Origin: an uncultured cyanobacterium
Lineage (GTDB): Bacteria > Cyanobacteriota > Cyanobacteriia > PCC-6307 > Cyanobiaceae
Length of the DNA stretch: 64,000 bases
Reading direction: 5' to 3'
NCBI GenBank assembly: GCA_903823115.1
Contig: CAIJRN010000026.1
Location: 1-64,000 of the forward strand
Shown here: positions 1 through 7,779 of the stretch, piece after piece
Layout of the letters: every line of letters starts with the position of its first letter
Position numbering within the stretch: the first letter of the stretch is position 1
Position numbers and translations under genes: made by a program
Notes under the pieces: generated by a model
The model's input: only the letters and a program-made list of their open reading frames with translations
The model's database searches: none
What the model was told of the DNA's origin: nothing

Positions 1-671
1 ATGGCTGCGTTGAGCTTGGCCAGCAGCTCGGGGTTGTTCATGGTGGAGTCGTTGATCGGCGTCGCCACGGCGCCGGGGCCGACGTTGACGATCGTGATGC
101 CGTGGGGGGCCAGCTCCAGGGCCGCGGTGCGGGTGAGCATGCGCACGCCGCCCTTGGCGCAGCAGTAGGGGGTGTTGTCGGGCATGGGCCAGTCCTCGTG
201 CACCGAGGAGATGTTAATGATGCGGCCACCGCCGCCCTGGGCGATCATCTGCTTGGCGGCGAACTGGGTGGCGAAGAAGACGCCGCGCAGATTGACGTCG
301 AGCACCTTGTCAAAGTTGTCCGGGGTGGTGGTGAGAATCGAGGTGCGCGTCTCGATGCCGGCGTTGTTGACCATCACATCGAGGCGGCCGTATTTCGCCA
401 CGGCGGCGTCCACCAGGCGCTGAAGGTCATCGAGCTTGCCGACATCGGCCTGCACGCCGTAGCTGCTGCCGCCATAGGCACCGATCTCCCGCTCCAGATC
501 CTCGGTGGCCTCGGGGTGAGAGCGGTAGTCGATCACCACCTTGGCGCCGAGTTCCGCCAGATACTCGACGATGGATTTACCGATACCGCTGTTGCCACCG
601 GTGACGATGGCGACCTTGCCTTGCAGCAGGTTGGAGAGGGTCTTGCCGGCCAGGGGATTGGAGCTGGTCAT
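1..671 (-). CDS. SDR family oxidoreductase, glucose 1-dehydrogenase type (3' end cut by window edge)
   Basis: Short-chain dehydrogenase/reductase, probably NAD(P)-dependent oxidation of a sugar or alcohol in the cytosol. The reading frame begins at the ATG at 671 and runs off the left edge, so about 223 residues are visible. It shows the Rossmann motif TGGNSGIG near residue 25, the NNAG motif near 110, a Ser-Tyr-Lys site (SSVHEDW followed by YCCAK) and a PGAVATPIN segment after beta-6. This run is very like proteins annotated as glucose 1-dehydrogenase in cyanobacteria, but SDR substrate assignments by similarity are weak. It is divergent from the RidA gene, with about 140 bp between them that must hold both promoters. 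The nearby SMP-30 lactonase would hydrolyse the lactone such an enzyme makes; that link is inference. Confidence 0.85.
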   Translation of the reverse strand, partial: MTSSNPLAGKTLSNLLQGKVAIVTGGNSGIGKSIVEYLAELGAKVVIDYRSHPEATEDLEREIGAYGGSSYGVQADVGKLDDLQRLVDAAVAKYGRLDVMVNNAGIETRTSILTTTPDNFDKVLDVNLRGVFFATQFAAKQMIAQGGGGRIINISSVHEDWPMPDNTPYCCAKGGVRMLTRTAALELAPHGITIVNVGPGAVATPINDSTMNNPELLAKLNAA

Positions 672-814
672 CGGGGTTGGGGCGACGGGGCGTCGCAGGT
701 CCGTTGGAGAGCCCCGACCTTAGGCACGATCCCCGCGGACGGCAGATCAGATCCCGGCGGACAGATCGCCAAGACTGACTACGGTGTTGCCAGATTCTTT
801 GCCCTTCCCCCCAC

Positions 815-1243
815 ATGTCGCCAGAACTCGCGCCGTTCAGCACGACTCCGCGTCGAGGTCTCCACAGTGACCGCTTTCCGAAGCCGGTGGCCTCCTACAG
901 CCAGGGTTTCCAGGTGGGCCAGATGGTCTTCATCACGGGTCAGCTGCCCGTCGACCCCAGCAGCGGCAACAAGGTGGGCGATGGCGACATCACCCTTGAA
1001 GCCCGCCAGACCCTGCGTAATTTCGTCGCCGTGCTCGAGGAGGCCGGTTGCAGCAGCCGCGATGTGGTCAGCGCCGTCATCTATCTCACCGACATCAACA
1101 CGCTCGACACGGTCGATGCGGTGTGGCAGGAGTTCTTCACCGATCCGTTGAACTACCCCTCCCGTGCCGTGGTCGAGGTCTCCGCCCTGGTGCTCGGGAT
1201 CCAGCTGGAAATCTCCGGCATCGCCGTCAAGGATCAGCCCTGA
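815..1243 (+). CDS. RidA family protein (enamine/imine deaminase)
   Basis: A 142-residue Rid-family protein. RidA members hydrolyse reactive enamine/imine intermediates released by PLP enzymes. The family pattern is visible: PVASYSQGFQVGQMVFITGQ near the N terminus, a central VVSAVIYLTDI strand, and PSRAVVEVSALVLG near residue 118, where the Arg aligns with the conserved arginine that binds the substrate carboxylate. The last strand reads EISGIAV. The N terminus is about 15 residues longer than canonical RidA. The gene opens a same-strand run with the cupin (23 bp downstream) and the SMP-30 gene. The exact Rid subgroup cannot be fixed by eye, so no symbol is given. Confidence 0.88.
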   Translation: MSPELAPFSTTPRRGLHSDRFPKPVASYSQGFQVGQMVFITGQLPVDPSSGNKVGDGDITLEARQTLRNFVAVLEEAGCSSRDVVSAVIYLTDINTLDTVDAVWQEFFTDPLNYPSRAVVEVSALVLGIQLEISGIAVKDQP

Positions 1244-1265
1244 AGCCCTTCCCCCCCTACTCGAT

Positions 1266-1733
1266 GTGACGGATCCAACCACCAACCCTCCAGCGCCAGC
1301 CCCCCTGGGCTACTGGCATCTTTGGACCGATGAGGCAGGCGTCAGCCGCCAGACCTGGTGCCAGCTCCCCGACTTTCTAATGGGGGTGCTGGGGCCCGGG
1401 GATTCACCCCAGTGGAGTCTCGATCTGTTCAAGGACGGCAATGCCTTCCTCACCGAGCTGCCGCCGGGCTGGAGTGCCAGCTGGCATATGAATCACGTGC
1501 CGAAGTGGATCGTGGTGTTGCGCGGCAGTTGGTACGTTGAAAGCATGGATGGCCAGCGCCAGGTGTTCGGCCCAGGCGATTTTTCCTTTGGTGGTGACCA
1601 GAACTGCGTGGCGGATCAGCAGGGCCGGATCGGCCATCTTTCCGGTCAAGTGGGCGAGGTGCCCTGTCTGCAGTTAATCCTGCAGCGCAACGACGACGAC
1701 TGGCGGGCTGCCCTGCCCGGCAGCTTTTCCTGA
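1266..1733 (+). CDS. small cupin-fold protein
   Basis: A single-domain cupin of about 155 residues. The start is taken as the GTG at 1266, because longer extensions of the frame would lie inside the RidA gene. The barrel is visible as SASWHMNHVPKWIVVLRG (cupin motif 1, with a His after the N) followed by VFGPGDFSFGGDQNC and GRIGHLSGQ (motif 2). Candidate metal ligands are His residues near 77-79 and 127, but the full His/Glu set of a classical cupin is not all apparent. The substrate is unknown. It lies between ridA-like and SMP-30 genes on the same strand with short gaps (22 and 37 bp), which suggests cotranscription and a shared role in small-molecule metabolism. Confidence 0.75.
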   Translation: MTDPTTNPPAPAPLGYWHLWTDEAGVSRQTWCQLPDFLMGVLGPGDSPQWSLDLFKDGNAFLTELPPGWSASWHMNHVPKWIVVLRGSWYVESMDGQRQVFGPGDFSFGGDQNCVADQQGRIGHLSGQVGEVPCLQLILQRNDDDWRAALPGSFS

Positions 1734-1770
1734 ATCCCCAGACCTGGCCCCTGCTGAGGGGCCTCATCGC

Positions 1771-2700
1771 ATGGCAACTCCTGTGCACGCTCCCTCTCCC
1801 TGCACTGAAAGTTACGACTCGCGCTTTGACGGTCTGATTCTGTTCAACGCCGAACTGGAGCTTCTCGCTGACGGCTTTCGCTGGCTGGAGGGGCCGGTGT
1901 GGTTCGGGGATCACCAGTGCCTGCTGTTCAGTGATATTCCCAACAACCGCACGATGCGCTGGAGCGAGCGTCATGGCGTCACGGTCTTCCGGGAATCCTC
2001 CGATTACGGCAATGGTCAGACTCGTGACCGGCAGGGGCGCCTGATCACCTGCCATCACCGCAGCCGCTGCCTTACACGTGTGGAGCACGACGGCACCACC
2101 TCGACCCTGGTGAGCCATGCCGATGGCAAACGGCTGAACTCCCCCAATGACGTGGTGGTGAAGAGCGATGGCAGTATCTGGTTCAGCGATCCGCTCTACG
2201 GATTAATGAACGACTATGAGGGCGGGCGCCAGCTTTCCGAGCAGCCTGTAGCTCTCTATCGCTTGGACCCTGCCAGTGGCGAGTTGCGGCGCATGGCTTC
2301 CGATTTCGATGGTCCTAATGGTCTGGCTTTTTCGCCGGATGAGAGCAAGCTCTACGTGGCCGAATCCGGGTCGCCGGGTGCGGCCGATCCCCGTCAGTAC
2401 ATCCGCGTCTTCGATGTCAGCGAGGACGGCCTGACGATTTCCGGTGGCGAGATGTTCCACAAGATCACCCCTGGCTGGGCCGATGGTTTCCGGGTGGATG
2501 AACACGGCAATCTTTGGTGCGGTGCCGCCGATGGCGTGCACTGTGTCGGCCCCGATGGCACCCTGCTGGGCAAGGTGCTGGTGCCGAAGCGCGTCTCTAA
2601 TCTCTGTTTCGGCGATCGCTTCCACAGCCGTCTGTTCCTCTGCGCCTCGACCAGTCTCTATGCCCTGTTCACCAACACCCGCGGGGTCCAGCGTCCCTGA
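1771..2700 (+). CDS. SMP-30/gluconolactonase/LRE family protein
   Basis: A 309-residue six-bladed beta-propeller lactonase-type protein. SMP-30 enzymes are divalent-metal hydrolases of sugar lactones such as glucono-1,5-lactone. Family landmarks are the N-terminal LEGPVWF, whose Glu is a metal ligand, RLNSPNDVVV with the conserved Asn near residue 125, DGPNGLAFSPDE near 188, and WADGFRVDEHGNLW near 235, which supplies the last Asp. Length matches the family. No signal peptide is seen, so it should be cytosolic. Together with the glucose-dehydrogenase-like SDR at the left edge it could form a sugar to lactone to aldonate route; this is a context inference, and other lactones or phosphotriesters are possible. 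Confidence 0.9.
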   Translation: MATPVHAPSPCTESYDSRFDGLILFNAELELLADGFRWLEGPVWFGDHQCLLFSDIPNNRTMRWSERHGVTVFRESSDYGNGQTRDRQGRLITCHHRSRCLTRVEHDGTTSTLVSHADGKRLNSPNDVVVKSDGSIWFSDPLYGLMNDYEGGRQLSEQPVALYRLDPASGELRRMASDFDGPNGLAFSPDESKLYVAESGSPGAADPRQYIRVFDVSEDGLTISGGEMFHKITPGWADGFRVDEHGNLWCGAADGVHCVGPDGTLLGKVLVPKRVSNLCFGDRFHSRLFLCASTSLYALFTNTRGVQRP

Positions 2701-2822
2701 GGCCTCGACCCCGCCGACGTGTCGATAGTCATCTCTGTTCTGCTTCGCAGGCGCCGGTTCGACGTCAGCTGTGTTCACGGCTCCGCTACAACCTGATCCT
2801 TCCCCTTCATCCCCTCCACTCC

Positions 2823-3080
2823 ATGGCCAACCCCCAGCTCGAATCCTTCCTGGCCCAGGCGAAAGCCGACCCAGCCCTGCTGCTGCGTTTGCAGGCCTGC
2901 CCCAACCTCGATGCGATCGCAGCGCTTGGGCTTGAGCTCGGCCACAGCTTCACCGGTATCGATCTGGTGCGCCATCAGGCAGAGGCCACGCTGCGTTTGG
3001 GCGAGGAGGAATTGGCTGCCGCGGCCGCTGGGGTGGAGCTGCAGGGACATCTCTGGTTAATGCGCATCATCTGGGCCTGA
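2823..3080 (+). CDS. Nif11-domain protein (Nif11-like leader peptide family)
   Basis: An 85-residue protein whose first about 65 residues match the Nif11/N11P fold: QLESFLAQAKADPALLLRL, then a helix with LGHSFTGIDLVRHQ and LGEEELAAAAAG. In cyanobacteria this domain serves as the leader of lanthipeptide and proteusin-like precursors, with cleavage after a double-Gly-type site, but many Nif11 proteins are not precursors. Here the segment after AAAAAG is only about 15 residues (ends HLWLMRIIWA), with no Cys, Ser or Thr to modify, and no maturase is adjacent. I therefore call it a Nif11 protein rather than a peptide precursor. It lies between the SMP-30 and GlcG genes on the same strand. Confidence 0.75.
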   Translation: MANPQLESFLAQAKADPALLLRLQACPNLDAIAALGLELGHSFTGIDLVRHQAEATLRLGEEELAAAAAGVELQGHLWLMRIIWA

Positions 3081-3110
3081 GCCAGGATTGGTCCGACGAC
3101 GAAGCACTCC

Positions 3111-3527
3111 ATGCGACTGATTTCTCTGCTTGAACTCGACGACTGCCGGGCGATTGTCAACGCCGCCCAGGTCGAAGCCGATCGCCGCGGCGCCGTGGTG
3201 AGCCTGGCGGTCGTTGATTCCGGTGGCCATCCGCTGCTAGTGGAGCGACGCGATGGGGCCAGTCCGGCCAGCGTCGAGGTTGCCCTGGCCAAGGCCCGCA
3301 TGGCCGCCCTCAACGGCAAACCCACCGAGGCGATGGAGGCGGCGATCAATGGCGAGCGGCCCGCCCTGATGCAGCTCTCCGGTGCCATGGGGCAGCCGGC
3401 CCTGGCCATGGCCGGCGGTCTGCCGCTTTTGCATCAGGGTGTCTGCCTCGGCGCTGTCGGTGTTTCGGGCATGACTCCCGAAGTGGACGGTGCCATTGCC
3501 GCCGCTGGCGCTGCGGCGCTGCCGTGA
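3111..3527 (+). CDS. GlcG/HbpS family protein
   Basis: A 138-residue protein of the GlcG/HbpS (DUF336) family. Members include heme-binding sensors and proteins of unknown role encoded in glycolate and diol gene clusters. Seen here are VVSLAVVDSGGHPLLVERRDGA near residue 30, the ALAKARMAALN helix, and GGLPLLHQGVCLGAVGVSGM near the C terminus, all typical of the fold. No signal peptide is apparent. It follows the Nif11 gene by 30 bp and precedes the VOC gene by 37 bp, so it probably belongs to the same transcription unit. Its biochemical role in this cluster cannot be read from sequence. Confidence 0.85.
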   Translation: MRLISLLELDDCRAIVNAAQVEADRRGAVVSLAVVDSGGHPLLVERRDGASPASVEVALAKARMAALNGKPTEAMEAAINGERPALMQLSGAMGQPALAMAGGLPLLHQGVCLGAVGVSGMTPEVDGAIAAAGAAALP

Positions 3528-3564
3528 AGGTCGCCCTACCCGTCCCCTGATCTCTTGACCTGCC

Positions 3565-4539
3565 ATGACCCATCCCCACACCGACAGCATCGGCTTCACG
3601 ACGGCTGACGCCGAAGCCACAGCCGGCTTCTTTGCGGAGTGCCTGGGATTCCACCGCTCTGGTGAGCCGTTGCTGGTGCACGGCGGGCCGTATGCGGAGC
3701 TGGTGGGCTTGCCGGGGGCTCGCTTCCGGTTGTTGCGGCTGACGATCGGCGCCGAAGTGCTGGAGCTCACCGAAGTGCTCGATCCCGGTACCGGCGCCCG
3801 TGCGGGCCGGCCGATACCGGTCGATTCGCGCAGCAATGACCGCTGGTTTCAGCACAGTTGCCTGGTGGTGAACTCCATGGAGGCGGCCCTGGCGGGCCTG
3901 CAGCCGGCCTTCGCGTCCGGCCGAATCCAGCCGATCTCCTCGGCGCCCCAGCGGCTGCCTGATTGGAACACCGCCGCCGCCGGCATCGTCGCCTACAAGT
4001 TCCATGACCCGGAGGGCCATCCGCTGGAGCTGCTGCAGTTCCCGCCGGATAAGGGGGAGGCCCGCTGGCACGTCGAAGCGCCTGGGCCCTTGCTGGGCAT
4101 CGATCACAGCGCCATCGGCATCGCCGACACCGCCGCCAGCTGCCGTTTCTATCGCGAGCTGCTGGGCCTGAGTGCCGGTGGCGACGGCGTCAACAGCGGG
4201 CTGGAACAGGACGGGCTCGACGGACTGGACGGGACGCGGGTGCACATCACCGGCCATCGCTGCCCCACAGGCGCCGGTGTCGAATGCCTCGACTACCGCG
4301 AACCCACGGGCGGCCGCCCCATGACCGCCGACCAGGGCATCCAGGATCTGGCCCACTGGCAGCTGCGGCTGCGGGTGGCGGATCTGGAGGCGATCGCGGC
4401 TCAGATCGAGGCCTTCGGCGGTCGCTTGATTTCGCCGGGAATCGTGGAGCTGGGGGATCAGGCCGGGCTGATCGGGGCTACGCGGGCCCTGCAGCTGGCC
4501 GATCCGGATGGCCATCAGCTGCAGTTGCTTCAGGCTTGA
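3565..4539 (+). CDS. VOC superfamily protein with two glyoxalase/dioxygenase domains
   Basis: A 324-residue protein with two vicinal-oxygen-chelate modules. Module 1 starts at IGFTTADAEATAGFFAECLGF (residues about 8-28) and ends in FHDPEGHPLELLQF near 155. Module 2 starts at IDHSAIGIADTAASCRFY near residue 178 and ends LADPDGHQLQLLQA at the C terminus. VOC members include glyoxalase I, extradiol dioxygenases and resistance proteins; the substrate cannot be assigned. Its last codons overlap, in antisense, the end of the degraded glgX copy that follows. A second, diverged copy of its 3' end is found at about 7631-7779, next to the intact glgX. Confidence 0.85.
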   Translation: MTHPHTDSIGFTTADAEATAGFFAECLGFHRSGEPLLVHGGPYAELVGLPGARFRLLRLTIGAEVLELTEVLDPGTGARAGRPIPVDSRSNDRWFQHSCLVVNSMEAALAGLQPAFASGRIQPISSAPQRLPDWNTAAAGIVAYKFHDPEGHPLELLQFPPDKGEARWHVEAPGPLLGIDHSAIGIADTAASCRFYRELLGLSAGGDGVNSGLEQDGLDGLDGTRVHITGHRCPTGAGVECLDYREPTGGRPMTADQGIQDLAHWQLRLRVADLEAIAAQIEAFGGRLISPGIVELGDQAGLIGATRALQLADPDGHQLQLLQA

Positions 4540-5160
4540 GCCCGACGATCAGCGCCACGATCGAGCGGGGCCCAACCGTGTAGGTGTCCTCCGCCAGGGC
4601 CGGGGTATCCACCCAGGGCACGATGTCGTCGGGACTGGCGAGGGATGTGACGATCCAGCGATGCCATGACGCCTGGCCGCCATCGGCGGCGGGTAGATGA
4701 AAGGTCAGCGGCTGTCACCAGGGCTTGACCATGGCGTGCCAGCGGAACTGATGGTCGATGCTGGTGATCGTCACGGCGAAGGAGCCGGAGGATTCGCTCC
4801 AGTCGGACTGGTTCGGCTCAACGCCATGCCAGCTGACCTGATGGTGCTGCACCAGATTGCAGAGGCTGAGGCGGCGTTCGTTGATCACCACATCGCGGCG
4901 GCGGCGGTAGGCAATCAGCTCCCGCACGAAGCGATGCAGGTAGGCGTTGCGCTGCAGCAGCGTCCAGTCAAGCCAGCTGATCGGATTGTCCTGGGCATAG
5001 GCGTTGTTGTTGCCCTGCTGGCTGCGGCCGATCTCATCGCCCATCGCCAGCATCGGCGTGCCGATCAAGCGCTGACTGGCTGACGCTGAATGCAAGGCCG
5101 GCATCGCCTTTGAGGAAGTGGCGCACGTTAGCCCGGAAGCGGCCGTTCCATTCATGCCAG
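4530..5160 (-). pseudogene. degraded 3' fragment of glgX (second copy)
   Basis: The minus strand encodes a broken copy of the C-terminal part of GlgX, closely matching the intact gene at 7717-9846 (for example [19 protein letters not shown] and [18 protein letters not shown]). Three lesions are visible. A TGG is replaced by TGA at 4715-4717, where the intact copy reads Trp-Trp-Glu. A segment of 264 bp is missing between two copies of the 8-mer TGCCGATC (8298 and 8562 in the intact gene). A 4 bp insertion near 5075-5080 shifts the frame. Homology to glgX fades around 5160. The fragment sits in the same convergent orientation to the intact VOC gene that intact glgX has to the VOC fragment. Confidence 0.85.
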
Positions 5161-5351
5161 TGTTGAGGCTTGAAGTCCGAAGCCCAGAAGGCGAACGTCT
5201 TGCTGAGCAGAATCTTGAACTGGAGCTTTATTGCAGCGTCAGGGATCTGAATCTCACCCTGGGCTGGTGCGACGATCGCCCGCTGCTTTGGCACGGCGTA
5301 CTGAAAAAAACCAGATAAGGTGGTAGAGTACTTATTATTGGCCCAGTGATT

Positions 5352-6419
5352 ATGGCTGAGACTAACGTCTTCATTGGCTCTTACACCACAGACCTTGGCT
5401 GGGTGCAGGGCAAAGGGCAAGGCATTACAGCCTACAAATTGGATTTACTTAGCGGTGTCCTGAGTCAGGCATCGTCGGTCAAGACCGACAACCCTTCTTT
5501 CCTGGCTCTGCATCCATCCGGTCATGTCCTTTACGCCAACAATGAGGCGAGTCACGAGCCGAATGCCAGCGACGACAGCGTCAGTGCTTTTGAAATCAAG
5601 GGCGGTGGATCACTAACGCTGCTGAATCAACGGCCTTCTCATGGAGCTTCACCTTGCTTTGTCAGTGTTGACCCCCAAGCTGGATTTGCTTTTCTAGCTA
5701 ATTTCAATGGCGGAAATTTTGTCGTTTACCCGCTGGGAAAAGATGGCAGTCTCGAAAGCTGCAGCGACAAAGCAAGCCACCAGTCTTCTCTGGCCAATCA
5801 GCTCACGCCACATGCTCATTCGATCACGCCTTCGCCATCGGGTCGCTACTTGCTGGCTTGTGATCTTGGCTTGGATAAGCTCTTCATTTACCGGCTCGAT
5901 CGCCAGCAGGGCAAGCTGGTTAGCCATGGCGAGTTCGCCGTAGCCAAGGGATCCGGGCCGCGGCACGTTTCCTTTCACCCAACTGCTCGGTTTGTCTATT
6001 TGATCAATCAGGATGCCGGTCAGATTTTGGTTATTGAATGGGATGATGTGCTGGGTACGTTGACTGAGCGGCAAATCGTTGCCACGGTACCAGATGATTT
6101 CAGTGGTGACCCTGCAGCTTCCGAGATCCAGGTTCATCCCAATGGCGCGTTTCTCTACGCCTCGAATCGCGGCCATAACAATATTGTGATTTTCCGCATT
6201 GATCAATCCAGTGGTTTGTTGCATCAGGTCGGCGATCAGCCCAGTCTTGGCTTGACGCCGCGGAATTTTGCGCTTACACCCTGTGGCACCCTGCTGCTGG
6301 TTGGCAATCAGGACTCGGACCAGGTGGTGGTGTTCAGGATTGATCCTGTCTCGGGCCTGCTCCATGAACTCCACAGCCAGGCTATCCCGACGCCGGTCTG
6401 TATCGTCTGCGGCGGTTGA
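5352..6419 (+). CDS. lactonase family protein (6-phosphogluconolactonase-like beta-propeller)
   Basis: A 355-residue seven-bladed beta-propeller protein of the YbhE/Pgl lactonase type, predicted cytosolic. Repeated blade motifs are visible, such as FLALHPSGHVLYANNE, CFVSVDPQAGFAFLANFNGG, HSITPSPSGRYLLACDLG, PRHVSFHPTARFVYLINQ, IQVHPNGAFLYASNRG and PRNFALTPCGTLLLVGNQ. Family members hydrolyse 6-phosphogluconolactone or are of unknown lactone specificity. An in-frame GTG lies 6 bp upstream; I prefer the ATG at 5352. Base composition is clearly more A+T-rich than the flanking genes, and together with the bicupin it is enclosed by the duplicated VOC/glgX tails, which supports arrival by transfer. 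Confidence 0.85.
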   Translation: MAETNVFIGSYTTDLGWVQGKGQGITAYKLDLLSGVLSQASSVKTDNPSFLALHPSGHVLYANNEASHEPNASDDSVSAFEIKGGGSLTLLNQRPSHGASPCFVSVDPQAGFAFLANFNGGNFVVYPLGKDGSLESCSDKASHQSSLANQLTPHAHSITPSPSGRYLLACDLGLDKLFIYRLDRQQGKLVSHGEFAVAKGSGPRHVSFHPTARFVYLINQDAGQILVIEWDDVLGTLTERQIVATVPDDFSGDPAASEIQVHPNGAFLYASNRGHNNIVIFRIDQSSGLLHQVGDQPSLGLTPRNFALTPCGTLLLVGNQDSDQVVVFRIDPVSGLLHELHSQAIPTPVCIVCGG

Positions 6420-6540
6420 ACGACCATCCTTTGTGCGCTGATCCGGCCGGATTGTCAAACCGTTGTTGCCTAATCCTGTCGCCATAGCTCATTCAATTCT
6501 GATCGGTCACTGCTCAGAGGCTGCTAATGACCAGGCGCCT

Positions 6541-7602
6541 ATGTCTCATGGTACAATGAAACATATAGACTACCAAAAGAACGCCATGAAGATTGCTGAT
6601 AATTTACGTGCTCGGTATCGGACCGCGAGGCAAATCCGCTCAGAAGGTGCCATCGCTAATTTATTCGATGGTCCGACCATTACCGCTCACGGTCTGGAAA
6701 CAAGGCTTATAGCTTGGCCAGGGACGGGCTACCAGACCGAATCAGTCCATGTTACCAATGTTCAGCCAGGCCAACAAAGCGATCCCTATACCTATGATCT
6801 AGCCGAAGAGGCCATACTGTGCAGGCATGGCGTTGTCGAGGTGTGGCTTAAAGACAGGTGGGTGACTTTGAGACCCGGTGACATCGCTTATTTTCCGGCT
6901 GGCGTAAAGCATCAGATCCGAAATCCCGCTAGCAATGGCGAACCGGCGATCCTGGTGAATCAGATCTGTCCTCCCCAGATTGACCTTTATTCCGACAAAG
7001 GGTTTTACAATAATCAATTGGGTGTGATGAATTTTGATTCCATCGAAAAAGCTTGCACCAATGCAATTCCTGTTACTCCTCCCAGGCTTGAGGAGATGAG
7101 CTTCCGCGAAGACCAGTCGGAGGTGAGGGCCCAAAATCTTGCTCTCGATGCAATTAGGCTGAAAGGGGGTTTATTTAATGTTCTCGAAGGCGCCCCCTTT
7201 ACCGGTATCGGCCTTCCTATGAGGTTGGTCCTTTGGCCGGGGGCGGGGACAAGATTGACCGGTTTCAATTATGCGTATACAGGGATTGGTGTCGCAGATG
7301 TTATCCACAGGCACCCCGTTTCTGATGAGTTTTTGGTGATGTGGAGTGGTTCAGGTCAATTTTTTGGTGGCGGATTTGGCTGGGTCGATGCTGAGGAAAA
7401 CGATGTGATGTTGGCGCCATGCGGAGTTGTGCACGGTCATCGCAGTATTGATGGGCGGGGTCCATCCATGATGGGCGGATTTGCATCGCCACCCCAGCTG
7501 GATCTAATGATTCCTAGCCAATTTTACGCGAATGGTATATTCGAGCATCCCGCAGATTCTAGGCTCACTCGGGAAGAAATGGCAAATTCAGATTTGATAT
7601 AA
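6541..7602 (+). CDS. bicupin (two cupin domains)
   Basis: A protein of about 353 residues with two cupin barrels. The first holds EEAILCRHGVVEVWL and LRPGDIAYFPAGVKHQIRN (residues about 80-125); the second holds GVADVIHRHPVSDEFLVMWSG and DVMLAPCGVVHGHRS (about 245-310). The HRHPxSDEF pattern supplies likely metal ligands in domain 2. I start at the ATG at 6541; the frame is open further upstream but only from a TTG at 6463. The function is unknown; homogentisate-dioxygenase-like and quercetinase-like bicupins are possible relatives. A+T content is higher than the surroundings, as for the preceding lactonase gene, with which it forms a two-gene insert. Confidence 0.8.
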   Translation: MSHGTMKHIDYQKNAMKIADNLRARYRTARQIRSEGAIANLFDGPTITAHGLETRLIAWPGTGYQTESVHVTNVQPGQQSDPYTYDLAEEAILCRHGVVEVWLKDRWVTLRPGDIAYFPAGVKHQIRNPASNGEPAILVNQICPPQIDLYSDKGFYNNQLGVMNFDSIEKACTNAIPVTPPRLEEMSFREDQSEVRAQNLALDAIRLKGGLFNVLEGAPFTGIGLPMRLVLWPGAGTRLTGFNYAYTGIGVADVIHRHPVSDEFLVMWSGSGQFFGGGFGWVDAEENDVMLAPCGVVHGHRSIDGRGPSMMGGFASPPQLDLMIPSQFYANGIFEHPADSRLTREEMANSDLI

Positions 7603-7630
7603 GGCCATCGTTTTTCATCGGTACGAACCT

Positions 7631-7779
7631 GCCTGATGATGTGGTTGAGGCCCTCGGTGGGCGCCTGATCTCCCCGGGCAGCGTCGATCTGGGGGATCAG
7701 GCGCGGCTGATCGGCGCTACGCGGGCCCTCCAGCTGGCGGACCCGGATGGCCATCAGCTGCAACTGCTTCAGGGCTGAG
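7631..7779 (+). pseudogene. 3' remnant of a VOC gene (duplicate of 4391-4539)
   Basis: About 45 in-frame codons ending LGDQARLIGATRALQLADP and then DGHQLQLLQG plus stop reproduce the C terminus of the VOC protein encoded at 3565-4539, with roughly one base in seven changed. No upstream VOC sequence is present; the frame joins unrelated sequence at about 7631. The fragment stands in the same convergent, overlapping relation to intact glgX that the intact VOC gene has to the glgX fragment. It therefore marks the right-hand copy of a duplicated junction. Confidence 0.8.

Noticed and set aside
5118..5318. A 66-codon plus-strand frame next to the glgX fragment.
   Set aside because: It overlaps the decayed glgX fragment in antisense and joins unrelated sequence; no family resemblance.
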